Both the position numbers and the translations under genes were made by a program. 64,000 nt of DNA. Origin: Sinorhizobium mexicanum (GTDB taxonomy: Bacteria > Pseudomonadota > Alphaproteobacteria > Rhizobiales > Rhizobiaceae). Positions 46,127-54,939 of this stretch are shown piece by piece (the stretch's first letter is position 1; each line of letters starts with the position of its first letter). The notes beneath the pieces are model-generated. The model was not told where the DNA came from and searched no databases. It worked only from the letters and a program-made list of their open reading frames with translations. The stretch is taken from assembly GCF_013488225.1 (NCBI RefSeq), contig NZ_CP041241.1, positions 1,612,001 through 1,676,000 of the forward strand. The letters run 5' to 3'.

Positions 46127-48244
46127 TTATTCCGCCGCCGCTTCGCCGCCCTGCGCCAAGGCCGCATTCTTCTTGGCGATTGCATCGCGTGTCGCGGCGG
46201 CTGCGGCCGTCGTCGACTGCCCTTCGTCGCCTGCGACCTGCACCGTCGGCGAAGCAAACGAGATGCCGTTCGTCTTGAAGGCTTCCTTGATCAGGGCCTG
46301 CGCCCGCCGCCGCACCTGGGTCTGGTTTCCCGGCTTCGTCTTCATCGCGAAGCTGAGCGTGACGCCGTAGTCGCCGAACTGCTCGACGCCCTTCATCTTC
46401 ACCGTTTCAATAATCAAGGGAGCGAGCTCCGGATCCTCGAGCAGCGCGGCGCCGACGCCCTTCACCACCTTCTTCACCTTGCCGACATCGGTATCGTAGG
46501 AAACGTTGATCTTGAATTTGTCGATCACCCAGTCGCGGCTCATGTTCTGGACTGCACCGAGCGAGCCGAACGGTACGGTGAACACCGGTCCGCGGTGGTG
46601 GCGGAGCTTGACGGAGCGGATGCTGAAGGATTCGACCGTCCCCATATAGCTCCCGCTCTGGATGTATTCCCCGATCCGGAACGCATCGTCCATCATGTAG
46701 AACACGCCGCTGATAACGTCCTTAACTAGGCTCTGCGAGCCGAAGCCGAGCGCGACCCCGAAGACCCCGGCACCGGCAATCAGCGGCCCGATCGCGACGC
46801 CAAGTCCGGAAAGAACCATGAGCACGGCGACCACCGCGATGGAGACTGCAAGGAAATTGCGCAGAATAGGCAGTAGTGTGCGCAGCCGCGTGTTACGCGC
46901 AAGCTGCACCGGATCCGCGACGTCGACACTGGCCTGGTTGATGCGTAGATTGATGAACTCCTTCGCCAGTTGCCAGATGAGGTCCGCGGCGAGCAGGATG
47001 ACCACCCCGGCAAGAACGCCGCGGAAGATGCGATTGAAGACATCGTCCTGCATCATGGCGGCTCCGTTGACACGGAAGACGACGGCGAGCCAGGCGGCCG
47101 CCAACGCGATGATCACCAGCCGGGCGCCCCGTTCGATCAACACGTTGCGCAACACGCGCATGCCGTCGGTTGCCGAGGTGTCGAGCACCGCCCTCGTGGT
47201 CGCGCTTGTGAAACGCAAGAGCGGCGGCAAGCCGAGAACATAGATACCGATCCAGAACAGGACCTTCATATCGGCGACCCAAAGGAGCCAGAGCAGTACC
47301 AGGAAGGCGATAATCATCGCATTGCGGAACATCCGCCGCGCCGCCGTCGTGGTCTCAACGGGGCGGCGAAGCGTCGTATCGATCGCCATGCCGAGAATCA
47401 CGAGCCCGATCGTGGCGGCAACAAGTTTGCGAACGTCTTCCGCAACCGAGAGCGCCTGCATGACATCGGTAACCGCCCACACAAATGCCAATGCGCAGAT
47501 GAACAGCACCGATCGATTGAACCAGAACCTGGCGGCGCTGGGGGCGAGCGTCGCCTGTTCCCCTTCTGCATCCGGCGTCGGGGCGGCCTCGGCGGCCGAC
47601 TTGAAAACTGCCGATGCGACGGCAATAAGCAGGCGCGCCGCGATCCAGGCAATGAGCAGCGGCGCGATCGCGGCCTCCAGTCGGGGCGGCCAACCGGAAA
47701 GCACAAATGTGGCGATTGCGGCGATTGCAAAGGCGACGAGAGGTGCGATGCGGATGAAGGCGCCAAGGCCGCCTCCGTACTGGGCCGCATTGCGCTCCGC
47801 ATTGCGGCGCAGGAAGTAGCGCAGCAAGTATTCGGCGCCGTAGCCGACGAGCAATAGGAAGGCGAACCCCCGCAGAATCGGCATTGTTCCCTGGTTCTCC
47901 ATATCGCTGGCGATGCGGTCTTTCGCGGCCCGCCATTCGGGAGCCATGCGTGGTACCGCGTCCCGCATGCCGCCAAGGTGCTTCCTGATTTCCGCGACCC
48001 ATTGGGAGGCAAGCCCGGTCGACGGCGCGGGCGCCGCGGGCGTAGCCGTCGGTTTGGATGCCAGCCATTGACGAACCTCTGGATCGTCGAGCAACTTGAT
48101 CAGTTGCTGCACCTTGTCCGGCGGCGGCGCCGCCGTCGGTTCCTGTGCGGCCAGGGGGCCGGTGAGCGCGAAAATCAACTGGAGAAACAGGACAAGGAAG
48201 GCGAGAATGACGCCTTTCCTGCAATGACTTGAAGCCGCACGCAT
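46127..48244 (-). CDS. MscS-type mechanosensitive channel, large with periplasmic N-terminus
   Basis: I take ATG 48244 (705 residues): AGGGAGG is 9 bases upstream and the signal peptide starts here (GVILAFLVLFLQLIFALTGPLAAQEP). A frame open to 48337 would translate repeat A and is not real. After a ~110-residue periplasmic domain come about ten membrane helices, then the MscS core with the pore helix VAIGPLIAGAGVFGVALGFGSQSLVKDVISG and the beta domain VFTVPFGSLG. It would release solutes on hypo-osmotic shock. The tail is Ala-rich and acidic. Confidence 0.92.
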   Translation of the reverse strand: MRAASSHCRKGVILAFLVLFLQLIFALTGPLAAQEPTAAPPPDKVQQLIKLLDDPEVRQWLASKPTATPAAPAPSTGLASQWVAEIRKHLGGMRDAVPRMAPEWRAAKDRIASDMENQGTMPILRGFAFLLLVGYGAEYLLRYFLRRNAERNAAQYGGGLGAFIRIAPLVAFAIAAIATFVLSGWPPRLEAAIAPLLIAWIAARLLIAVASAVFKSAAEAAPTPDAEGEQATLAPSAARFWFNRSVLFICALAFVWAVTDVMQALSVAEDVRKLVAATIGLVILGMAIDTTLRRPVETTTAARRMFRNAMIIAFLVLLWLLWVADMKVLFWIGIYVLGLPPLLRFTSATTRAVLDTSATDGMRVLRNVLIERGARLVIIALAAAWLAVVFRVNGAAMMQDDVFNRIFRGVLAGVVILLAADLIWQLAKEFINLRINQASVDVADPVQLARNTRLRTLLPILRNFLAVSIAVVAVLMVLSGLGVAIGPLIAGAGVFGVALGFGSQSLVKDVISGVFYMMDDAFRIGEYIQSGSYMGTVESFSIRSVKLRHHRGPVFTVPFGSLGAVQNMSRDWVIDKFKINVSYDTDVGKVKKVVKGVGAALLEDPELAPLIIETVKMKGVEQFGDYGVTLSFAMKTKPGNQTQVRRRAQALIKEAFKTNGISFASPTVQVAGDEGQSTTAAAAATRDAIAKKNAALAQGGEAAAE

Positions 48245-48633
48245 AAGACCAGCCCTCCCTGTCGCGACGACGACCCCCAACCGCGCCGCGCGCCTGTCAG
48301 ACGCAAGAGGACGCTGCAGCACTTTGAAACGCTGCATGTTTTTGTCCTAATCGGCTACGATTTAACCAAACATGCAGTAGGCCGTTAGTCTACACCCTAT
48401 CCTACACAGAAGATGACTAATAAAAGTGTCACAGCGCAACGCCATCCTGCGCGATCTGATCTGTTATTGATCGAATTCGGGCATGCGCTCGTGCAAAGCA
48501 GTTCTGCGTTTCGCTCGCATGCAATGCGATATCCGTGGTCCCCGCTGCGTGTAGCCGTCGGGGACTTGAAACCGGCCCTTGCACGCATAGTTTTTCCGGA
48601 AGGGAATTTGCCGAGCAAAGAGGGGAAGTCGCG
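48245..48633. other. Divergent region with repeat A copy, no gene seen
   Basis: The 389 bp between the channel gene and the exported-protein gene hold a degraded repeat A (48280-48379). The right half (48380-48633) should carry the promoter of the plus-strand gene; no defined site was recognised. Confidence 0.5.
48280..48379 (+). repeat. RIME1-like repeat A, degraded copy
   Basis: GCACTTTGAAACGCTGCATG and GTCCTAATCGGCTACGATTT, ending CATGCAGTA, match the 106-bp copy at 53318-53423, with several small changes and gaps. It sits directly upstream of the channel gene and creates a false N-terminal extension of it. Confidence 0.75.
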
Positions 48634-49326
48634 ATGCCGAAGAATATTGCGAAGACGGGCGCCATCCATGGAGGCCACATCGCCTCGACGCGGCTGCTGA
48701 CCGGCGCCTTGGCGACGGCCCTCCTCCTTTTCTCTGCCGGCGGCATGTCGGCCAAGGACGGCAGGCTTTCAGGCCTGCCTTCCCTGATCCTCGGCGGCCA
48801 GACCGCCGAGGCGCAGACGTACAATTTCGAGCAGCCATTCGTCGAGGAGGTCAAGACGCCGACCATCACCATCGCCCTCGACAAGACGACGCTCGACGAC
48901 ATCAAAGCTGCATTCGGCGGTGAAGTTCGGATGCGCTCGGCCGGGGATATTGCAGTCGGGTGGTTGTGCTACACCTTTGCCTCGCAATCGGTCCAGCGGG
49001 ATGTCTGGTTCATTGCCAACGACATGCAGGCAGCATCTGCGGCGAAACAAGTCGTCAATATGATTGCGATCGAGGAGACGTCCGAGGATCAACCCGATTG
49101 CGACAAGGGGCAGTTCGATGTTCAGGACTGGACAATTCCCGTCCCGACGCTCGGCGACGACAAGGCATCCCTCCAACAGCGCTTCGGCAACGCACCGGAG
49201 AGCGGCCTGGTCCGCTACGCTCATGAAGGAGCCGGCGCAGACGCGCAAATATCGCAGTCGCTGGTCTATCGCTTGAAGGACGGCAAGATCGATGCTGTCG
49301 CCTTCACCCAGATCAAAGGCAGATAG
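48634..49326 (+). CDS. Exported protein of unknown function
   Basis: ATG 48634 with AGGGGAAG upstream gives 230 residues. The N-terminus has a basic head and a hydrophobic stretch (STRLLTGALATALLLFSAGG) consistent with a signal peptide or signal anchor; a likely cut is at AEAQ near residue 62. The mature part starts TYNFEQPFVEEVKTPTITIALDKTTL and ends DGKIDAVAFTQIKGR. I do not recognise a family. A cysteine pair (C109-like in GWLCYTF and C156-like in DQPDCDKGQ) could form a disulphide. It is convergent with the co-polymerase gene. Confidence 0.65.
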   Translation: MPKNIAKTGAIHGGHIASTRLLTGALATALLLFSAGGMSAKDGRLSGLPSLILGGQTAEAQTYNFEQPFVEEVKTPTITIALDKTTLDDIKAAFGGEVRMRSAGDIAVGWLCYTFASQSVQRDVWFIANDMQAASAAKQVVNMIAIEETSEDQPDCDKGQFDVQDWTIPVPTLGDDKASLQQRFGNAPESGLVRYAHEGAGADAQISQSLVYRLKDGKIDAVAFTQIKGR

Positions 49327-49335
49327 TTGCATTCC

Positions 49336-49351
49336 GCGTCTCAAGAGACGC
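49336..49351. terminator. Possible bidirectional terminator hairpin
   Basis: GCGTCTC and GAGACGC form a perfect 7-base stem with a 2-base loop (or a 6-base stem with a 4-base loop) between two convergent genes. There is no T run on either side, so the call is weak; the arms resemble the left arm of repeat A. Confidence 0.35.
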
Positions 49352-49389
49352 AACGGCCGCGGTGCGATCTGACAAGGACCGGAGGGCTC

Positions 49390-51699
49390 TCACACCCTCG
49401 CTCGATCGCGCTTCTTGAAGGCCGGCAGGCCGCCCGCGGGCATGTGCCGGAACTTGTTGCGAATTTGTGACCACAGGGACTTCAGGGATTCGGGCCGCCA
49501 GGTTTTCAGACCTGCGCCGCGGCGCCCGGCGAAATTCAGGATGCTGCCGACGATAGGCGCGCGGCCAATGTTCAGGCGCTCGACCGATTCAAGCAATTCG
49601 GTCTCCTGTGTTCTTCCAGCCGCCACCATCACCAGAACCGCGTCCACTTGGGAAGACAGCCACACGGAGTCGTCGTCGTGTGCGATCGCCGGCGGGTCGA
49701 TTATGACAAGGTCGAAGCGGCGGCGCAGTTCCTGGAAAAGCCGTTCATGGTCATGCAGGCCGAGGCGTGAGTTGATGACACGCAGGAATGGATATTCAGG
49801 CGCGACGCTTATGATCGACTCAAGGTCGGTCGTGCCGTCCAGAAACATGCCGAGCGTTGGATTTCTGTTGCTGATGCCGAGCATGCCGGCCGCGCCGTTC
49901 GGCTTGGGATCGATATCGAGAATGACGGCCCGCAGGCCGCTCAGAGTGGCCGTTGCCGCCATCCCGAGGGCGCAGGTGGTCTTGCCTTCAGCCGCACCGG
50001 CGGAGAAGAACATGACGACCTTTACGTCCGCGCCAAATTCCAGCGCGCGCCAGGCCAGGCACAGGGAACGCATCGAGCGCGCAAACGGCGAATGGGGACT
50101 GGCAAGCATATGCTGGTAAGGGGTTTGTCCCGGCTCCAGAATCCCTTCCACGTCCGGGATCGTGATGATGTTCGGACGCTTGATGATGCTCTCCACCTTT
50201 CGCGTCGTGCGAATGCGAGTGTCCAGGCCATCCATGACGAACATCGCGACGACCGCCAACAGGAGAGAAGCTACTGCCGCCACTGGAATTATAAGTGCAG
50301 GCCGCGGAAAGGACGGCTGGCGGGGGATTTCAGCAAAGGACGCGATCCGCGCCGTGGCCTTGACCTCCTCCTGCTCCGGATCGAAAGAGCCCAGCCGCAG
50401 CACAACTTCGTCATATCGCTTTTGCTCCGAAAGCAGGTCTCGCTCGAGCTCACGACGGCGAATTTCATCAAGATTTCGGACCTGCATCTCCTTTTGCAGT
50501 TGGCTGACTTCCTGCTGGAATTTCTTCGCCCTTACCGTCGCAACCTTCGCGTCGTTCTCCAGCTCCCGCAGAATTCGGTTTGCCTCCTCATTGATCAGGC
50601 GGCGATTGGACACGATCTGCGCGTCCGATTCCACGACGAGGGGATGGTTTCGCCCAAACTTCGCGGTGAGCTGCGCCCTTTCGCGCAGAAGACGTCCTTC
50701 CTCGTTTCTGAGCGTACCGAGTAATTCCGAGGTCAGGACCTTTCCGGCAGAATCGATACCAGTCGAAGCGAGCAGCTGCTTGGCCTCGTTGTATTTGGCC
50801 CATGCGCCCGCCTCGTCGACGCGCGCGACGGTAAACTGGGTATTCAACTGCTCGGTACGGGCACGCAGTACATCGTCCCTCGGGTCGAAAGCCAGATCGC
50901 TCCTGGCCGCAAACTCCGCCATCTCGCGCTCTTTTTTCGCGATTGAAGTTGCAAGGCCGCCGGCTTGCAGGCGCAGATAATTCACGGTGTTTTGCGCTGC
51001 GGACTCTTTCAGGCGCGATGTCCAGGCTACGTAATTTGACGCTACGCCGTTGGCGACCTCGGCCGCTCGGGCCGGAAGGTCGTGCTGGACGGAGATGGTC
51101 ATCGCCAAGCTGTCGCCTCTGCGGTCAGCAGCGACGGAAGCCTGCAGCCTCGTAATTGCACGGTCCCTCGACCGCCCTCCAGCGACAATGTTTGCCCGCC
51201 GGTCCTCGCGACCGCGCGCGCTGCTGGTATCGGAAGAGCCTCCGAAGAAAGCCGTCAGCGAACTCCAGGTCGTTTCGGAGGCAGCCTGTTTTTCAGCCAG
51301 GCGCGGGTTGAAATAAGGATCTTCCTGAAGTTTCAAGTCGTCGACGACAAAGCCGAGGAATTCGCGCGAGCGGACCAGATCCATCTCCGTGTCCATCGCG
51401 GACTTGTCACGCTCGAGCTTCTGCAACTCAAGCACGGACTCGTAGGGGCGCGTGTCGTTGCGGTCGAACACCAGCGTCGACGACGCCGTATAAACCTTGT
51501 CGAGCGAATAGGTGACGATGGTGGCAAGCAGCGTGCCGACGACGACCACAGAAGCGATCAGCCTGGCGTAGCGCCTCAAGAGGTCCAAAACGTCATGGAG
51601 GCTCTGAATCGACGCCTCTCGTTGGCTCGCGCCGCCCAGGTTTGCAAGCCTCCTGGCTTCTTCGCGAACTTCGAAATCCCGATCAAAAGTAAGCATCAT
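49390..51699 (-). CDS. Polysaccharide co-polymerase fused to BY-kinase-like ATPase, ExoP-like
   Basis: From ATG 51699 (GAGGGGC just upstream) the product is 769 residues. A first helix at about 46-65, a long periplasmic coiled coil (about 230-430) and a second helix near 475-497 make the Wzz/PCP part. The cytoplasmic ATPase has Walker A FSAGAAEGKTT (K573), Walker A-prime VILDIDPKPNG and Walker B DLVIIDPPA. In ExoP and Wzc, this controls polymer length and export. The C-terminus lacks the usual tyrosine cluster: no Tyr follows the Walker B motif. It is divergent from the Wzy-like gene. Confidence 0.92.
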   Translation of the reverse strand: MMLTFDRDFEVREEARRLANLGGASQREASIQSLHDVLDLLRRYARLIASVVVVGTLLATIVTYSLDKVYTASSTLVFDRNDTRPYESVLELQKLERDKSAMDTEMDLVRSREFLGFVVDDLKLQEDPYFNPRLAEKQAASETTWSSLTAFFGGSSDTSSARGREDRRANIVAGGRSRDRAITRLQASVAADRRGDSLAMTISVQHDLPARAAEVANGVASNYVAWTSRLKESAAQNTVNYLRLQAGGLATSIAKKEREMAEFAARSDLAFDPRDDVLRARTEQLNTQFTVARVDEAGAWAKYNEAKQLLASTGIDSAGKVLTSELLGTLRNEEGRLLRERAQLTAKFGRNHPLVVESDAQIVSNRRLINEEANRILRELENDAKVATVRAKKFQQEVSQLQKEMQVRNLDEIRRRELERDLLSEQKRYDEVVLRLGSFDPEQEEVKATARIASFAEIPRQPSFPRPALIIPVAAVASLLLAVVAMFVMDGLDTRIRTTRKVESIIKRPNIITIPDVEGILEPGQTPYQHMLASPHSPFARSMRSLCLAWRALEFGADVKVVMFFSAGAAEGKTTCALGMAATATLSGLRAVILDIDPKPNGAAGMLGISNRNPTLGMFLDGTTDLESIISVAPEYPFLRVINSRLGLHDHERLFQELRRRFDLVIIDPPAIAHDDDSVWLSSQVDAVLVMVAAGRTQETELLESVERLNIGRAPIVGSILNFAGRRGAGLKTWRPESLKSLWSQIRNKFRHMPAGGLPAFKKRDRARV

Positions 51700-51844
51700 G
51701 CCCCTCTTCCAACCCCGTCGGACATCGAAGCCCAGACTGAAAATTGGGGTCAAATTCCTAATGTGAAAAGGTTGCTACTATGCAATATTTACTCGGCGGC
51801 CAAATGCGTGCAAAGTTAGAAAGCTTGAAGTACTTAACACACAT

Positions 51845-51957
51845 CTCATCCGCCGGATGAGCAAGTAAATTTTTATAACTCGTAAAATCGCGGCTCGCGC
51901 GATTTTGCCATATTGGCTTTCTTCGCGCGAATACATTTTAGCGGATGTTAGCGGACG
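51845..51957. promoter_or_regulatory. Divergent promoter region with two dyads and a tandem repeat
   Basis: Between the co-polymerase and Wzy-like genes (51700-51993) lie CTCATCC-GCC-GGATGAG (51845-51861), AAAATCGCG and CGCGATTTT around 5 bases (51884-51906), and a tandem 10-base repeat TTAGCGGATG/TTAGCGGACG (51938-51957). The area is AT-rich for this replicon. They are candidate operators for coordinated control of the two genes; the proteins that bind are unknown. Confidence 0.45.
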
Positions 51958-51993
51958 TCCGGGGACAAAAGCAAGAGTTTACGCGAGCCGACA

Positions 51994-53277
51994 ATGATAA
52001 GTGCGGTTGAGTCCAGATTCGCAGTCCCGGCCAAATCCAAGAGAGAGGTCTGGCAGCGCATCGAATTCCTGACTGTGGGCGCCGCGATCTTCTTTTCGCC
52101 GGTCAATGTTTTGCGCCTAAATCAATTCTATTTCACGCTCAGCGATGCATTGTTCAGCCTGGCGTTGATCCTCGGCCTGATCAATGGACGCATCCCATTG
52201 CGACCGCTCGGCCGCGTCAGCACGGTCGTGTGGCTGTCGGGGCTTTGCTGCATCGCATTCGGCCTCCTGATCAGCAGCCTCGTCAGTCCAGACCCGATAA
52301 GAGGGCTGGTCGTCCCCGGTCAGTACATATTTGCGTATTTCATCGTCCTTCTTATCATCGCCGGGCGCCCGGTGGAGGAGACGATCAAACTCGCGAAATT
52401 TTATATCCTCTCCGTATTTCTCATGTGCGTCCACGCGGTCTATCTCATCCACTGGGATGGACAGAAGAACACGACCTTCGTAAGCGGCAGCGGCCGATTT
52501 ACAGGCTTTGTCGAACGAGAAAACGAATGCGCGGCACTGATTGCTTTGGCTGTGCCGATATTGCTGCTTGTCGCCACAACGGGCAAGCTGAGGAAGATCT
52601 ACGTCCTGATTGCGGTCCCGGTCATGGGCTATGGCATCATGTTGACCGGATCCAACAGCGGCCTCGCCTGCCTTGCCTACGGACTGATGGTCTTCCTGTT
52701 GATTACGGCCAATTGGAAGCGGCTGTTGGCGGTCGGCGGCGTCGCCCTTGCGGCAGCAGCGGTCATGCTGGACGCCGGTCGCGAATATCTGCCGGCAATC
52801 TTCCAGAAACGGGTGCTTGGCGCGCTGGAAACAGGCGACTTGAGCCAGGCAGGGACCTTCGACCACCGTCTTGAGCTCATCCACGAGGCCATGGGCCTGG
52901 TCGAGTCCAATTTCTGGGTCGGACTCGGCGCCGATCAATACATGGTCGTAAGCTACATCGGGCGGCCAGTGCACAACGTCTATCTCCTCATGTGGAACGA
53001 AGGGGGGATCGTGGCCGTGAGCGGCTTTCTGATCATGCTCCTTGCAGGCCTGGGGCCGATTGTTCGAGCGTTCAAATTACCGGGAGGGCTTCCCTTCGCG
53101 GCATGCGGTTTCGTTTGCGTGAGCATGTTCCTGTTGGCGGTCAATGCTTTCACACATGTCTATGGCCGGTTCTGGTCCGTACCGATCATCCTTTCGATCA
53201 CATTGGCGCAGGCCTACTGTCGGAGCTGGCATAGCCAGTTCTCGCAGCCGCACTTCTTCGGGCCGGAGCGTAGATAG
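51994..53277 (+). CDS. O-antigen ligase/polymerase family protein (Wzy-like)
   Basis: The product is 427 residues with about eleven predicted membrane helices and a large periplasmic loop around residues 275-325, the hallmark of the Wzy_C/O-antigen ligase family. That loop holds FDHRLELIHEAMGLVESNFWVGLGADQY and later HNVYLLMWNEGG, the conserved motifs of the family. In a Wzx/Wzy locus it would polymerise lipid-linked repeat units in the periplasm. It is divergent from the co-polymerase gene, as expected for partner proteins, and ends 40 bases before repeat A. Confidence 0.88.
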   Translation: MISAVESRFAVPAKSKREVWQRIEFLTVGAAIFFSPVNVLRLNQFYFTLSDALFSLALILGLINGRIPLRPLGRVSTVVWLSGLCCIAFGLLISSLVSPDPIRGLVVPGQYIFAYFIVLLIIAGRPVEETIKLAKFYILSVFLMCVHAVYLIHWDGQKNTTFVSGSGRFTGFVERENECAALIALAVPILLLVATTGKLRKIYVLIAVPVMGYGIMLTGSNSGLACLAYGLMVFLLITANWKRLLAVGGVALAAAAVMLDAGREYLPAIFQKRVLGALETGDLSQAGTFDHRLELIHEAMGLVESNFWVGLGADQYMVVSYIGRPVHNVYLLMWNEGGIVAVSGFLIMLLAGLGPIVRAFKLPGGLPFAACGFVCVSMFLLAVNAFTHVYGRFWSVPIILSITLAQAYCRSWHSQFSQPHFFGPERR

Positions 53278-53317
53278 AGCGGGATAAGGAAAGTGCGCGC
53301 GGTCCGCGTCCCGCGTC

Positions 53318-53423
53318 TACAGCGCCGCGCGTCTTTTCAGACGCGCAAAGGACGCTGTAGCACTTTGAATTGCTGCATGTCTTTGTCCTTTAATCGGCTA
53401 CGATTAAAGGCGACATGCAGTAG
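53318..53423 (+). repeat. RIME1-like repeat A, reference copy (106 bp)
   Basis: The left half is a hairpin (TACAGCGCCGCGCGTCT paired with AGACGCGC and CGCTGTA) and the right half a second hairpin (TGCTGCATGTC paired with GACATGCAGTA). The length and the two large palindromes match the published description of RIME1 in Rhizobium. Copies or fragments are at 22735, 48280 and 59411. Confidence 0.85.
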
Positions 53424-53424
53424 C

Positions 53425-53525
53425 GCATCGGCCCGAAAATCGGAATCGATTTTCGGAAAGCACGATGCGTAGATTCAAAGACTTGCAGCGTCCTTTGTGC
53501 GTCCTGAAGGACGCACGGCGCTGTA
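53425..53525 (-). repeat. Palindromic mosaic repeat B, inverted copy
   Basis: This is the near-exact reverse complement of the element at 13519-13620, including CCGAAAATCGGAATCGATTT at its left end and the TACAGCG hairpin at its right. It directly abuts repeat A, head to tail, so the two together make a 208-bp composite. Confidence 0.8.
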
Positions 53526-53651
53526 AACTCATGAGGATCAATTAGGGTCCGTAGTACGGGCTCAATATCGCGCGCTTCATCGCTCATCCAAGCCCGCTTG
53601 AGAAAGCCGGACATCCTGCCCGTCATTTCAGGCACGGGCCAGTCGCCGCGG

Positions 53652-54845
53652 CTATCGCTGCGCCGATGCCACCTGCCTCGTTTCCTCCGCACTGGCGTTT
53701 GCAAGCACGGCACGCAGCACATGCGCACTCTTCTCCATGGCCACGGTATCGAGGGCGGGATCGACGAGAAAGGCGAGGCTCGTGTCGCCGAGTTCCCGTG
53801 CATTGGACAGCCTCTCGGTCGGGCCCATGCCGATCTCGGTGAACGCCTTCTCCAGATAGATCTCGGAACAACTTCCGCTGAAACAGGCGACGCCGGCGGC
53901 GTTGATCTCGCTGATGATCCTGTCCCGGCTCCACCCGGACTTGAGATATTCAGGCCGTACGAAAGTATAGAAGCGGTACCAGGCGTGCTGGAGGTGGCTG
54001 GCCGGCGATGGTGTCCGCAAGGCTTCAACGCCCTCGGTCGCCCTTGCGAGAATTGCCGCGTTATGGGCACGTATATCACGCCACTTCAAAAGACGCTGAA
54101 GCTGGCGCAGGCCCAACACAGCCTGGATGGACGTCATTCGCCAGTTCGTTCCGATGGACTCGTGCAGCCAGCGAAAGCCGGGCGGGTGCTCCTTGTTGAA
54201 GACCGCGTCATAGGACTTCCCATGGTCCTTGCGGCTCCACGCACGCTTCCAGAGGCCTTCGTCGTTCATGGCTACAAGGCCGCCCTCCCCGCCGGTGGTG
54301 ATGATCTTGTCCTGGCAGAAGGAGAATGCTGCGATATCGGCAAAACTGCCGACCGGCCGGCCATCGATTTCGGCGCCATGCGCTTGAGCACAATCCTCGA
54401 TAACCCAAAGGCCCTTCTCCCGCGCCAGCGCCATGATCGCCGGCATGTCGCATGGCCAACCGGCAAGATGGACGACGATGACACCCTTCGTCCGCGGTGT
54501 GAGTTTGGCGCTTATGGTCTCGGCGGTGATGTTCTGGCTGTCGCGATCGATATCGGCGAATACTGCGACGCCGCCTGCCATGGGCACGGCGGAGGCCGAT
54601 GCTATGAAGCTGCGCGGCGTCACGATGATCTCGTCGCCCGGTTGCAGGTCCAACGCGTAGAGCGCAAGATCCAGCGCAACGGTTCCGTTCGCCAGCGCAA
54701 TGGCGTGCTTCATCCCCAGGAACCGCTCATAGGCGGCCTCAAAGTTGCGCACGTGCGGTCCTGTCCAGGCGTTCACCTCGCCCGATCTCAAGACCGACAC
54801 GACATCTTCGATCTGTTCCTCGTCGTAAACTGGCCAGCGTCCCAT
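53652..54845 (-). CDS. DegT/DnrJ/EryC1/StrS aminotransferase
   Basis: ATG 54845 has GGAGA 8 bases upstream and gives 397 residues; a longer start is unsupported. The PLP-enzyme motifs are visible: ALANGTVALDLALYAL, VHLAGWPCDMPAIMALAREKGLWVIEDCAQAHGA with the PLP Asp, and the PLP lysine in FSFCQDKIITTGGEGG. The family transaminates keto-sugars on nucleotide carriers. With the UDP-HexNAc dehydrogenase and the PIG-L deacetylase it points to an amino-sugar in the polymer. It is the last gene of a minus-strand series that starts with the ExoF-like gene. Confidence 0.9.
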   Translation of the reverse strand: MGRWPVYDEEQIEDVVSVLRSGEVNAWTGPHVRNFEAAYERFLGMKHAIALANGTVALDLALYALDLQPGDEIIVTPRSFIASASAVPMAGGVAVFADIDRDSQNITAETISAKLTPRTKGVIVVHLAGWPCDMPAIMALAREKGLWVIEDCAQAHGAEIDGRPVGSFADIAAFSFCQDKIITTGGEGGLVAMNDEGLWKRAWSRKDHGKSYDAVFNKEHPPGFRWLHESIGTNWRMTSIQAVLGLRQLQRLLKWRDIRAHNAAILARATEGVEALRTPSPASHLQHAWYRFYTFVRPEYLKSGWSRDRIISEINAAGVACFSGSCSEIYLEKAFTEIGMGPTERLSNARELGDTSLAFLVDPALDTVAMEKSAHVLRAVLANASAEETRQVASAQR

Positions 54846-54939
54846 TCTGTCTCTCCAAACCGCTTTCGGTTCCATGGCATTGCGTTCCCGCCAATGCCGA
54901 CTCCTCTACCGCCCGTTTTCCAGATCGCACCGCAAGGCT

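Larger units (their letters stand above)
53278..53651. other. Convergent intergenic region occupied by composite repeat
   Basis: The gap between the Wzy-like gene and the aminotransferase gene is mostly filled by repeat A (53318-53423) joined to an inverted repeat B (53425-53525). No gene and no separate terminator was seen; the hairpins of the repeats may stop transcription from both sides. Confidence 0.6.

Noticed and set aside
48245..48337. N-terminal extension of the MscS channel
   Set aside because: It is encoded by a repeat A copy, and the start at 48244 has a ribosome site and signal peptide.
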